Assembly: GCF_015706575.1 (NCBI RefSeq)
Contig: NW_024037076.1
Coordinates: 1,860,001 to 1,924,000 of the forward strand
Direction of reading: 5' to 3'
Source: Patiria miniata
Taxonomy: Eukaryota > Echinodermata > Asteroidea > Valvatida > Asterinidae
Length of the DNA stretch: 64,000 nt
How positions within the stretch are numbered: position 1 is the first letter of the stretch; each line of letters starts with the position of its first letter. The position numbers were made by a program, and so were the translations under genes. The notes beneath the pieces are model-generated. The model did not search any database. It was not told the DNA's origin and was given only the letters and a program-made list of their open reading frames with translations. This document shows, one piece after another, positions 30,529 through 40,426 of this stretch.

Positions 30529-33162
30529 CCTGTTGCTCGATACAGCTTGCCAATTTCGGCCAGTCAACAGCACCTGTTGCATCAAGGTGCTTGATTGGTT
30601 TGAGCACCGGTGGCATTACCCTGTCTTCAAGGAGAACAGGGATAACCAGCCGATCACTCTCCAATACAATATACATGGCCCTGAGGTCATTATCGTTGGT
30701 TTCAAAGTCCCTGGTGAGTACAATAATGACACAGACACTGTCCTCAATGCTGTCTGAGTAGTTTTGTAGCCTGGGTTTGCCGAGTTCGAAGTCGCGATCT
30801 TTGATGCAGCCTTTAAAACCGCTTTCTTCCAGTTCTTCCAGCATGCGGTGTTGCACCCATTCAGAGGCACTACTGCTGTAGATGACGAAGAAGTCATACT
30901 TTAGTCTCAGATTATTTTGCGGTCTTTTAAGAGCCTCGCGGACGTGCTTCTTGGAGGCGACTTCAGTTGGTGGTTCCTCAGGAGACGGCTTCGTGGCTAC
31001 GTGCTGCGTTTTGCCGGTTTTGAGGTTCACCGAGTATGTGATGTGGATCGTGTCGGGAGGAATATGATGCTCCTTATTCCCATCAAGGTCTACTTGAGAC
31101 AGAGATTCAGACAAAGTCTGGATATCTCTGTCTATTTTGTCAGGGATGGGACGTGCGGGTGCTGCTGATGCCCTTTGGGATTCCCTCAGATACTCTGCAT
31201 TAATGTTGTCCCCGGTTCTGTCGGATAGTTCTTCCCCCTGTGCTCTTGATGTCGGTTGGACGTACCTACTGCTGGCCGGCAAGCTGTGCTGTCGTCTTGT
31301 TACTGATGGAGGGAGGGATCCTTCTTCGACTGACACAGGTGGTGAGAGCTGCCGCTGAGCATGAGGATATCTCTGATACTGAATATCATGAGACCGTGAA
31401 GATGCGTCACCAAAACTACACGCTGCATCCCCAACATTACTTGCTGAAGAAAAGCTCTGATTTTGTCCTCTCTCTGACGTTTGAGAGACGTCACTGTAGT
31501 GGGTTAAAGAAAGGGGGTGTTGTAACCGAGAAGGATCCCTGCTGTCAATGGCTGCTGACTCTATGACCTCAAGTTCCCTCTCGTAATCGTTATCTTTACA
31601 GTACTTGACGAATATTCCCCAATGTTCGCTCATCTGCTTAAGTGTTTTCAGCTGCCAGAGTGTCCAATTAGTTGAAAGGCAAACACAAGTTGCTTTGTGC
31701 AACCAGTACACCATGTCACTCAGCAAAGACAGGTCTTCTCGTAGAGCAGAATGGCTATCCGGTAAGATGTGTTTGTACTCTGACACTAGAGCGACTTCAC
31801 TACCCGTTCGATAGGAAGCTGCGATTTTACATTCAACTGCTCGCTTGTATGAACCTAAGGCCGCCTGATGCTCTCCCATGGCACAGAGACCTTGCCTCTC
31901 AATTCATGGACTTTTGATCTTTTTGAACCATCTGCAGTTTCCACGGCTTGGGCGCAGTACATTAGAGCTTGCTGCATGACGTCTTTTCTTCCAGGATATA
32001 ACCGCCCGTTAGCAAGACTTGCCGTGTAATACAATACTTCTGCCATTGATTCTTTGTACCATGGTTTAGAAACGTCTTTAATGGTCAATGAGAGGTCTTC
32101 TTTAGCCCGTGTCAGTAAGGTTTCATCCGGACGTTTCTCTGAGGGAACGCGAGATTTTTCGTAGTCTTTGAGTTGCTGCTTGTATTGGGAGAGATAAATT
32201 TTTGCTCTGGACCTGTGTGCGCTGAGATTGAATTCTGAGTCAACCAGGTCAATGGATTTTTGTAGAAAAGACAAAGCTTTGCTCTGGTTTCTCTTACCTT
32301 TAAAGTGCTTTGCCTGACTGTTAAGAACTTTTGGATCATTTGGGGAGAGAGACAGAGCTTTTTCGAAGCATTTGTTTGGTTGGTCTAGGAAGTCTCGATA
32401 AGTTTCAGGGATGGACGGAAGCAGGTCTCTCGGTTGGTGGAACAAGTCTCCAAGATGTCTCCAAGCACCGCTTTTCCGATCCTCATCATCGCTGATTTGA
32501 ACGATTGTGATAAAATTGTTGACTGCATCTTGGTAAAACTGTTTAACTTCATCTTTTTTGGACTTGTCCCACTTTATCTGTCCATAGATTCTTTTACAGG
32601 CTAACCCTGATTCGAAAAACCAGTCTTCACGCTCGGATTGTGCGACGTCTTCTCCCGCCAGCTCAATCGCTGCCTGATACAGGTCAAAAGATTTCCGATC
32701 CTTTTTGTTGGTCACCGACTCTTCAAAGATTTCGTTTGTGAAGGCGAATGCCTGTTCAGAAATACTTCGAGCACGTAGCATTCTCAGTCGTCTTTTTCCT
32801 TCTTTTGTATCAGGCTGTCCGAGCAGCCTTGCAATCTTCTGCTCGCAATCTCGTGCCTCGGTGAACAGGTACAGTTTCTCGCAGATGTACTTGCGGTTTG
32901 CAAGAGCATTCAAATTATCAGGGTCATTGCCTGAAGAGAGGACTTTATCCAGGTACTGTAAAGCTTCTTCAAACTGACCAAGCCGAAAGGCAAGCATCCC
33001 AAGAAGATTCCAGTTGGCATAATGCTCAGGTCGGCTTTCTGTGAATCGCTCAAGATACCTGTTTTTGGTTGCAAATAAACGTTCAGCCACCTTCAAATCG
33101 ACGTGGCCTTTATTCAGCGTCAAAGGAAGGCGAAAGAGACCAAACTCATCAGCAGACGACAT
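30518..33162 (-). pseudogene. TPR-TIR gene 5, class A, one-base frameshift
   Basis: The frame reads from MSSADEFGLF at 33162 through the TPR region, then shifts at RGKCLCAMGEH. The plus strand here has GAGACCTTGCC, where gene 2 has GAGACACTTGCC, so one A is missing at about 31890. A second open frame (30518 to about 31885) carries the last TPR, linker and class A TIR to EQQVKL. Corrected length would be about 881 residues. The gene is a mosaic. Its first 75 codons match gene 4, the following TPR stretch (EQAFAFTNEIFEESVTNKKD) matches gene 7, and the linker (SSRYVQPTSRAQGEEL) matches gene 1. Apart from the single indel the reading frame is clean, so the lesion is recent, polymorphic or an error. 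It has two leader exons upstream, beta and alpha. Confidence 0.8.
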
Positions 33163-33286
33163 AGTTGCGGTCAGACTCTGCGTAAAATAAAATAGGCATC
33201 TAGATTTGTTTTACAAGAAATGGCTGATGTGACAAGAACCAAGTCAACTGTTGCTTTTGCAACTCATGACAAAGTTTGGGATTCAC

Positions 33287-33435
33287 TTTCAGGAAATGTT
33301 TAATTTTGAATGTGAATTGTGCTTAAAAACCAGACAGTCAAAGATCTACTTGTTTTAAAACAAGTAGATCTTTGAGTGTGTCTGATTGTTAAGCTCAATT
33401 CACGTTCAAGATTAAAACATTTCCCTGAAAGTAAA
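33287..33435. repeat. Fold-back element in the gene 5 intron
   Basis: Copy of the unit 2 fold-back, with CAAAGATCTACTTG and its inverse near 33340-33376. Confidence 0.65.
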
Positions 33436-34361
33436 TTTTCTTTGCGTTAGTTTAAATACAAACACGTTAGTTTATATATAAACACTGGGGTTGTGTTCAA
33501 GTCAAATTCATTATGCAGGTATCTTTGTACCAAAAACAGCCTGAACTTTAGCAAGTTGAAATTATTGCAGCCGCTTGTAACTGAAATTTGACTTTCAGGA
33601 AAACGAATTACAAACACGAATTCAGATTACATTGTCAACGCCTCGTGTTTGACTCGTGTTTAACTTAAAAACGCCTCGTGAACGCCTCTGTTGAGGAACC
33701 TAAATCGTTTTTTTTTTCACTAAGAAAGGCTTCGTAAACGGTACTGAAAAATGTTTTCGTAGTTTGTAAAAGCTAAATACTTTGACATTCACATTTTAAA
33801 CGCAGTACAAACATAAGCGTTTATAAGTTTAACACGTAGGTTTTAGAGTGCGCGTGTTGGTATATTTGGGCGTGCAAATAAACACTAAAATATGCTTAGA
33901 AGTTTAAGCAAAAGGTAAAAGCATGAACTTCCGAATATTAATGAAAGGTAAATGCTTGAATCCGTATACAAACACGTTTTTTTTTATCGTACTGTTTAGA
34001 GTTACTAGAAAGAAGGTAGAAAATACTTTTTACTGTTGGATTAGGGGGTGCACCACTGATTTCTATATAAAGACTGGATAGCGGATAAAGAGCCGCACAA
34101 TGAATGAATTTGACGCCATATTGGTGAGACCGGCTGGTGATCTACAAAGGACAAATTGCCGTCTTTATAGACAGAATGATTTCTTTTGTAACATCGCAGT
34201 TCACTTAACTTATATTTTGACCACCACCACTAACCAAGGTTTACAATTCTTCTAACGTCGTGGTATACTTTTTTTAATGCCGCAGTTTTGGAACGACGCA
34301 CAGGCGCGCGCGGTTGCTATTATTCGTTGGATAAGTGCGCAACATCGCGTAAAGCTGCAAT

Positions 34362-34519
34362 AGACCGCTTGCAGACGCGTTCGATAATTGTCGCGCGAAG
34401 GCGCACGACGCCATGTTGTGGGACAAGCGTATATCTATCCATGCACATTTTGTCCCACAACATGGCGTCGTGCACCTTCGCGCGTCAGTTATCGATTGCG
34501 TCTGCAAGCGGTCTATTCA
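34362..34519. mobile_element. Palindromic element in the gene 5 intron
   Basis: Inverted arms start AATAGACCGCTTGCAGACGC and end with its inverse. Central arms contain ACGCCATGTTGTGGGACAA and its inverse. The corresponding site in unit 7 (near 54820) lacks it and reads CTGCAATTCAAAAC, which gives an empty site. Confidence 0.7.
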
Positions 34520-34878
34520 AAACAATTCGAAACATGATTTAGCAACTTTTGATTTTAAATTGAGATCCTAGAAAGTTGTTTTTCTCGGAATATGAAGCTG
34601 AAGCTGAAGTTGTTCAGTATCCTTCATTGGATTTTGAACATTTTTGTTGCTTCAAACGAACAAAATGCACAAAAATGTTCAAATGTATCAAATGACAAGG
34701 ATCTATATGTCAGTAATATAAAACAAATATTGGTAAAGTCATACCAAACTTCAATATACCCGGTTTTTATTTGTAAATTGACATTTTGAAGAAAAAAAAT
34801 TCTTTGGAAAATTGCCGCCATTGCATGTTGTTCTACATATTTTTGTTTCAAAGGGCAAATCTGCTATGGCTCTATTAT

Positions 34879-35045
34879 ACAAATATTGAGTGGCTCAGCG
34901 TGGAATGGAAGGAATATTATCGCAAGGTAAAATCTGGAGTTGTCCATTTCACGAGGTGAAGCCGAGTGAAATGGAAAAGTCCAGATATTTATACCGAGCG
35001 ATAATATTACTCCCATTTCACAATTTAAAGCCACTCAATATTTGT
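34879..35045. mobile_element. Palindromic element, ACAAATATTGA family (unit 5)
   Basis: Ends ACAAATATTGAGTGGCTC and the inverse CCACTCAATATTTGT, with complementary arms and a GAGGTGAAGCCGAG turn. It is followed directly by a TTATATAAC-family element. Confidence 0.65.
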
Positions 35046-35046
35046 T

Positions 35047-35403
35047 TTATATAACTGACATATAGATCCTTGTCATTTGATATATTTGAACTTTTTTTCA
35101 ACACAAAACTGGAGGAAAATGTATTTGTCTCTTCCAAACCACCCCTTCACGAAAATGTTTGAACCCAACGCTGTAGCGCCGGCTCTTTGGAACAATACGC
35201 GCTACGCGCAACACTGAAAGCGTACACCAGCATGCATTTGCACACAAATACTGCGTCATGATCCTAACTGTTGAAAAGTATTTCCCATTCCCCATGGGCG
35301 GATAGTACTTTTTGAGCCCCAGCGTGAATGGGAGCAATAACGAATGCCACGTGATGTGAGTTTCACCAATCAAATGACAAGGATCTGTATGTCGGTTATA
35401 TAA
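35047..35403. mobile_element. Short TTATATAAC-family element (unit 5)
   Basis: The inverted terminal repeats match those at 12759-13683, but the orientation is reversed and the interior is shorter. No coding sequence. Confidence 0.55.
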
Positions 35404-35716
35404 ATCCAGATATCTTCCGACATAATATTACTGTGTGCTAAATGCTATACTTGTCTCATCAAAGGCAAAATTCCCCAAAATATTTCCCTATCTGCCCCAC
35501 TAACACAGCGTCGAAAGACCATAAAAATAAGTTCATGAGAGATAAACATATTATTCTTCGCTGAAGACTGGACCGTACGTATGATAGTACCCAGCTGTAA
35601 CGTATTTTATTTTGTGTCAAGAAAGACTCATGCTCAAAGTTCTTATGTTTACAACATGAATAATGGCTATTGACTAGCGGGATATATATATATATAGATC
35701 TCTAAAGAGTACTTAC

Positions 35717-35855
35717 AGTTTTGTGACGAAATGTGTCGGATAAAGTCTCTCCCGTCTGCCTGTGTGCACAATCTTTAGTGTAGTGGGTGGCGTACGTGCC
35801 TGGTTCAATTGTTACCCAACGATGATGTTTCCGTATTTGCTCCTGAATCACAAGA
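35717..35855 (-). other. Beta leader exon of gene 5 (5' UTR)
   Basis: It ends at AACTGTAAGTACTC. This is the proximal of two leaders upstream of gene 5 and nearly identical to 56865-57003. The 5' end is an estimate. Confidence 0.45.
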
Positions 35856-36059
35856 AGGCGTACTTTTTACATGATTATACCTGAATTGCTATTGATTGGT
35901 ACATTAAGGCTCTTCTCCACCAAATACGCGTTCAAAGAAAACGCCACAAAATCGGACTAAAAAGCGTCGCCTGGTGGCTCTCAGAAGCAGGGTGGCAACG
36001 TTTTTCTAACTGGAAAATAAAGATTGCGACCTCGAGGACAACTTTCTTTTCAAGTGTAC

Positions 36060-36786
36060 CCATAGAGCAAGGACCCAAGGAGCTCGTACTCCAAGACTTC
36101 AAAAGTAAACTGATGGTCGCCGCGCTCGAAAGCTACAATAGAAAGCACCTGGCGCCAGCTTGCTCAGTTGCTCACTACGCTAATCTCGACACAATAGAGA
36201 TCCGCGCTCACTAATGCCAAAAAAAAGGAGTTTGCATGGCTTCGTAGACAGTACCATGGTAAATACGCATGCACAGTTGTCATACATCGCTAAAAATGAA
36301 TGCTCTGTACCTTTAGTGTGAAAACTTGTGAAATTTTCCAAAAAACACATTTCATCAATGATATATTGCCAATTAAAATGTCTGAAAATACATGAAAACT
36401 TATCTGAAAGAAATCCAATTTATCTCCAAATTACAGGGACAGATAACGCTTTTAAGCACCAACAACTGCACATTGCTAACTTGAGTTCATAACTCACATC
36501 TAACAACTGCGCAGTTGTAAAAACCTTTCTTGTCGTAAAATATATTTTTCAAAAAAGAGCAGCGACGTGACATGACTTATTATGCAGCATATAGGGAGGT
36601 TGTTGGTTACCAACTATAAAGGCAGCGACGATCATCGTGTTCAAAGGCCGCTGGCATTCACGCTTTGAATGGTCGAGGCTTGCGGTCACAGTGCTGTAAC
36701 TATAGACATTCCCGAGCGATTGGTAATTCAATGGTCAAAATGTAAATCGCCCAAGAGTTCTGACTCCTTGGGTCCTTGCTCTATGG
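36060..36786. mobile_element. 23-bp-TIR element at the beta/alpha junction (unit 5)
   Basis: It begins CCATAGAGCAAGGACCCAAG and ends with the exact inverse. To its left is beta sequence (CAAGTGTACC) and to its right alpha intron (TCGGACGTACTCAAAC), so it lies exactly on the fusion point. No domain is recognisable inside. Confidence 0.6.
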
Positions 36787-37754
36787 TCGGACGTACTCAA
36801 ACTAAATATTTTTGGGTTTACATTCATCATACAAAAATTGCTTTTTGAAACAAAGTGACAAGGGGACAGAACAAACTTGCAAAGGGCGAGACGCAAAATG
36901 CTGGTGTTCTGTTGTGTGTTTATGCCTGCTTGGTATGCATTTTGTCTATAGTTTATCCCTGAATAACAATGCAGTTATAGCCGTTTGTTTTATGATGTTT
37001 ACCCGGAGCTCTGTTGGTCTAAACTAAGAACCTAGAGTATTGACATAGAGCGATATTATCTGAGAATGCTCACTGCACTCAACGTGTCGAACTTTGGTGT
37101 AAATCAGTGTGGCATTGTGTATAGGAGGGTGACAAGATTGCATATCTATACCCTGTCGTAAACGTTAAAGGCCATATAACCAATGAATAAGTACAACGCA
37201 CAACGTGATACTGAACATTCTGCTCTAAACCTTTGGGAATTTGCCTAAAAAAGAGCAAATTTATGCTATATTTTAGAGTTTCAGCCTGAAAATGAACTTA
37301 AAAAAAAAAAAAAAAATTGAAATACAAAAGTTATTACTTTTGACTGAGACATCGAATGACACCAATTTGGCCTGTGTTGGTTATGAAGTAATTGGTTCAC
37401 AATTTCCGTTTTTTTTGCGGCATGACAATAACTCAGTTATCCCAGTATAGACTGGTTTCCGCCCCTGTTTGAAACTAGAGGGATAGGAAACCAGTCTACT
37501 CGCGAGGGCTGATCTGTGGAAACTTTGTTTGGGGAAGACAATGTACAGGACATTTTGACGCAAACTTAACACTCATTTTAGGAGATTAAAACGTTTATTT
37601 TTTTCACAAAATTTGACAGTATAAGACGGTTGAACACAACATGTATTACGTATCTCTCGGTTGAAGAACAAAATTGGAGAAGCAAAGTTATTTTTTACAA
37701 CTGGAATCATGAACATTCACTCATCGGATATTTGAATATCTAAAGAGAACTTAC

Positions 37755-38130
37755 GGTTTCAGGTGCCAAAATGTGTTCACATCTGCCCGTGTGAGAAATC
37801 GTCGAATCAGAGCAACTTCAAGTCAGGAATAAGGTAAACCTTGCTTCGATTTACCACTACCTCTGTCTTTGGACTTTTCTAGTCAGCTATTTGGAGCCGG
37901 AGCCGGAACATAGTTCTATCGCTGGTTACCAATAACCGCGCGCATCATGACGCACAGCAGGGAGCCAGTGCCCAGATGTTTCAGTGTTTGATAGGGGGCG
38001 TTCACACGTTGCTATTAGTGCGCAGGCGTAGGTTACACCACGAATCAACCATTAGTTGACTCTGGCTTGGCTGACGTAATTGATAAAGTAAGGTGACGTC
38101 CAGTTCTTTGTTGCCAAGTAACGAGAGGGC
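37755..38130 (-). other. Distal alpha leader exon in unit 5
   Basis: It ends at AACC followed by GTAAGTT and closely matches the leaders of genes 1 and 4. The attached intron sequence runs only to about 36787, then is cut off. If used, the exon would have to splice over the beta leader to the gene 5 acceptor. It may be an orphan promoter. Confidence 0.4.
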
Positions 38131-38409
38131 GCTCTTTCATTCTATGATCATACCAGGATGCTAACACATGGGCCAAACATTATATTGCATCGGTCTGAGT
38201 TCACTAGCGCTACATCCTCACTCTAACTGCATTTTTAATAGAGACATGTAATGTTATACTTATGTCCTGAAAAAAAGTTGTGAAGAATTGAAATATATCG
38301 GGGTCATCCTACCGCCGTGGCCAATGAACTTTTGTTTAGGGCGCATGTGTCGTGCGCGGCGAAAGAGTTGGACCTCAATTACATAGCAAGACATTTTGTT
38401 CAGCAGGAC
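38125..38409 (-). promoter_or_regulatory. Distal alpha promoter region in unit 5
   Basis: It carries the GAGAGGGCGC block at about 38122 and GGCCAATGAA at about 38318-38327, as in units 1 and 4. Confidence 0.3.
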
Positions 38410-40426
38410 GATGTCATTAAGTTTATTGAACAGATTATAACAAATGTTCATGGAAGTTGGTTACTTTTAGGTTGATGCAATGAATTTTAATATAACAAGT
38501 TCTTAACAGTTTAAACCTGTTTATACAAAATCATCACCGCAGCTGAAACCCTTCATCCCAAGAAAAATAAACATCATTTAAAGTTAAAGTCTATTAACAT
38601 TAAATTAACTTTCATTCACAGAGCGAAAACATTATATTAGAATCCTATTTATATATAGATTTTCTAAGCAGAACTTATTCCTAAGCAGCTATTGCAATAA
38701 TGTGCTAAGCGTAAACTGTTTGGGAGCAGACCCAAGCGATATATAATGGATAATATTTTAGCGAATATCTTCTCACAAAATCTACATGCTTCGAAGCTCA
38801 ACGAACTGTGCTTGTCTACAAAGCATTTTTTCTTCCTTCTTTATACTATTATGCCCTCACCTTTTGGAATTTATACACACGGGATAATAACTGCAATATT
38901 CACTACATCTTTCAGTGACTTATAAAGCAGTAATCTTGGTTATTGTATACAATTGCAGCTAGTACAAAATGCAAATCTTTGTCTTCATCCCTTCATGTCT
39001 TCATTTCCATTTTACTTATTTCCAACGTGGATGGATCTATTGAAAGGTTGTGTATGTGATAACACATTTGTGCACAGTATGACCAAAAAACGAGTTATAT
39101 CGAAAAGGTGTAAGGATATATTTCATTGCTGGAGTAAACGGCCTTGTATTGGCTGTGAGGTCTGGACTCGCTTATTGTGGATGGTCGTGTACATATACAT
39201 CGTTATTTCTGTGTCACACTAAATACATATATGCACACAGTACTACAGTTCTGTTTATATACCTAAAATATATCCAGCTGGTCTTTAAAAAATATGCTGG
39301 TCTTTAAAACTACACTACGAATGCTTTACGTATGCACATGCTAATTTTGCCTGACATTATCATAATTCAAACAAAGAAAATGAGAACCTGATAGTGACAT
39401 GCATGTTGTAATGCACAACATACTTCTTCAATTTCATTCTTGAAAAAAAAGTCATACAATAGTTATTATTTTCGCTCTGTTTTCCCACTCAACTTATTTT
39501 CCCCTTTCAATTGATACAAGCGATTATTATTTCTAGTTTTACAACTTTGTTTTTCGACCATTCAGGTGCTATATATTTGTACTGTAAATCCAGTGTATCT
39601 TTGCCACTTCTAAAGGTTAACAATTATCGTGCCTCAACTACTCGTCTTATATGTTTTATCTAAGATTTAAATGGTATTTTATTTGTTGAGTTCACGTTTA
39701 TGAAGAGCCTCTTGTTTTGGATGACACAAGCGGTCAACAAATGTTTGTTCCTTCGTGCAACTAAATAATCTTCCGTACATAGCGAAATTAGGAATGAGCT
39801 TTATGCGCACATATTTCTAGACTGGCTCCCGTCTCATCCCTTAAACGATTAAGCAATGGTTGGACCGGGAACCAGCCACACTTTCCGTTGTTATTTGTCA
39901 ACGCTGTCTTCTTAGATGCGTGCGTGTAATATTATACAAATATTGAGTGGCTCAGCGTGGAATGGGAGGAATATTATCGCAAGGTAAAACCTGGACTTTT
40001 CCATTACACGTGGCGAAGTCGACTGAACTGGAAACTGGTTATATAAAAACTGGAACTGGTTATATAATCTAATTTAACACCCTCCTGTGACGTCACACTA
40101 TTCGGCATCTTACAAATAGCGTGCTGAAGCCATTAATATTGTTTTTTCCCATTAACTCATTAATCCGCAACATGAAAACTACCGGCACATTTTTATGCTC
40201 AACCATATTGTTAGTATATATGTTAGCAGTACAATTTTTCAACTATGAAGATGTACAAAGGCCTTCGTTCAATCGATATTGAAGAGTTCTTGAAGGGTGT
40301 TCAGTAGGTTGATACACTCGGTAGCGCGCCGTTCGTGGGTGACGAATGGCCCTCGGGTAATGCACGAACGGCGCACTCATTGTGTATTATCCTTTACGTA
40401 ACAATTTCTTGCTTTGAATTTTATAT
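38410..40426. other. 3' flank of gene 6, non-coding, with insertions
   Basis: Up to about 39930 this matches the class A flanks. From 39938 a truncated fold-back element of the ACAAATATTGAGTGG family begins. It is followed by about 0.4 kb of sequence unique to this unit, including an inverted repeat near 40333-40375 (GCGCCGTTCGTG against CACGAACGGCGC). The flank then rejoins class B-like sequence at the stop. Confidence 0.5.
39938..40030. mobile_element. Truncated ACAAATATTGA-family element (unit 6)
   Basis: Only the left arm (ACAAATATTGAGTGGCTCAG onward) and part of the turn are present; the right arm is missing. It lies at the point where the A-like 3' flank of gene 6 stops. Confidence 0.5.

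Larger units (their letters stand above)
33178..35716 (-). other. Beta-type 5' UTR intron of gene 5
   Basis: Acceptor TTTTACGCAG (adjacent to 33177) and donor GTAAGTACTC (adjacent to 35717). It contains a fold-back at 33287-33435, an element with a nested palindrome at 34362-34519 and a pair of elements at 34879-35403. No gene. Confidence 0.55.
28426..38409 (-). repeat. Tandem unit 5 (two stacked 5' regions)
   Basis: A class A 3' flank and frameshifted gene 5 are followed by a beta intron and leader (to about 36059), a 0.73-kb transposon-like element, and then the distal half of an alpha intron with its own leader (36787-38409). Confidence 0.75.

Noticed and set aside
36549-36731. Small minus-strand frame inside the 23-bp-TIR element
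   Set aside because: Identical copy at 57785 is due to recent duplication; there is no recognisable domain and the length is within chance.
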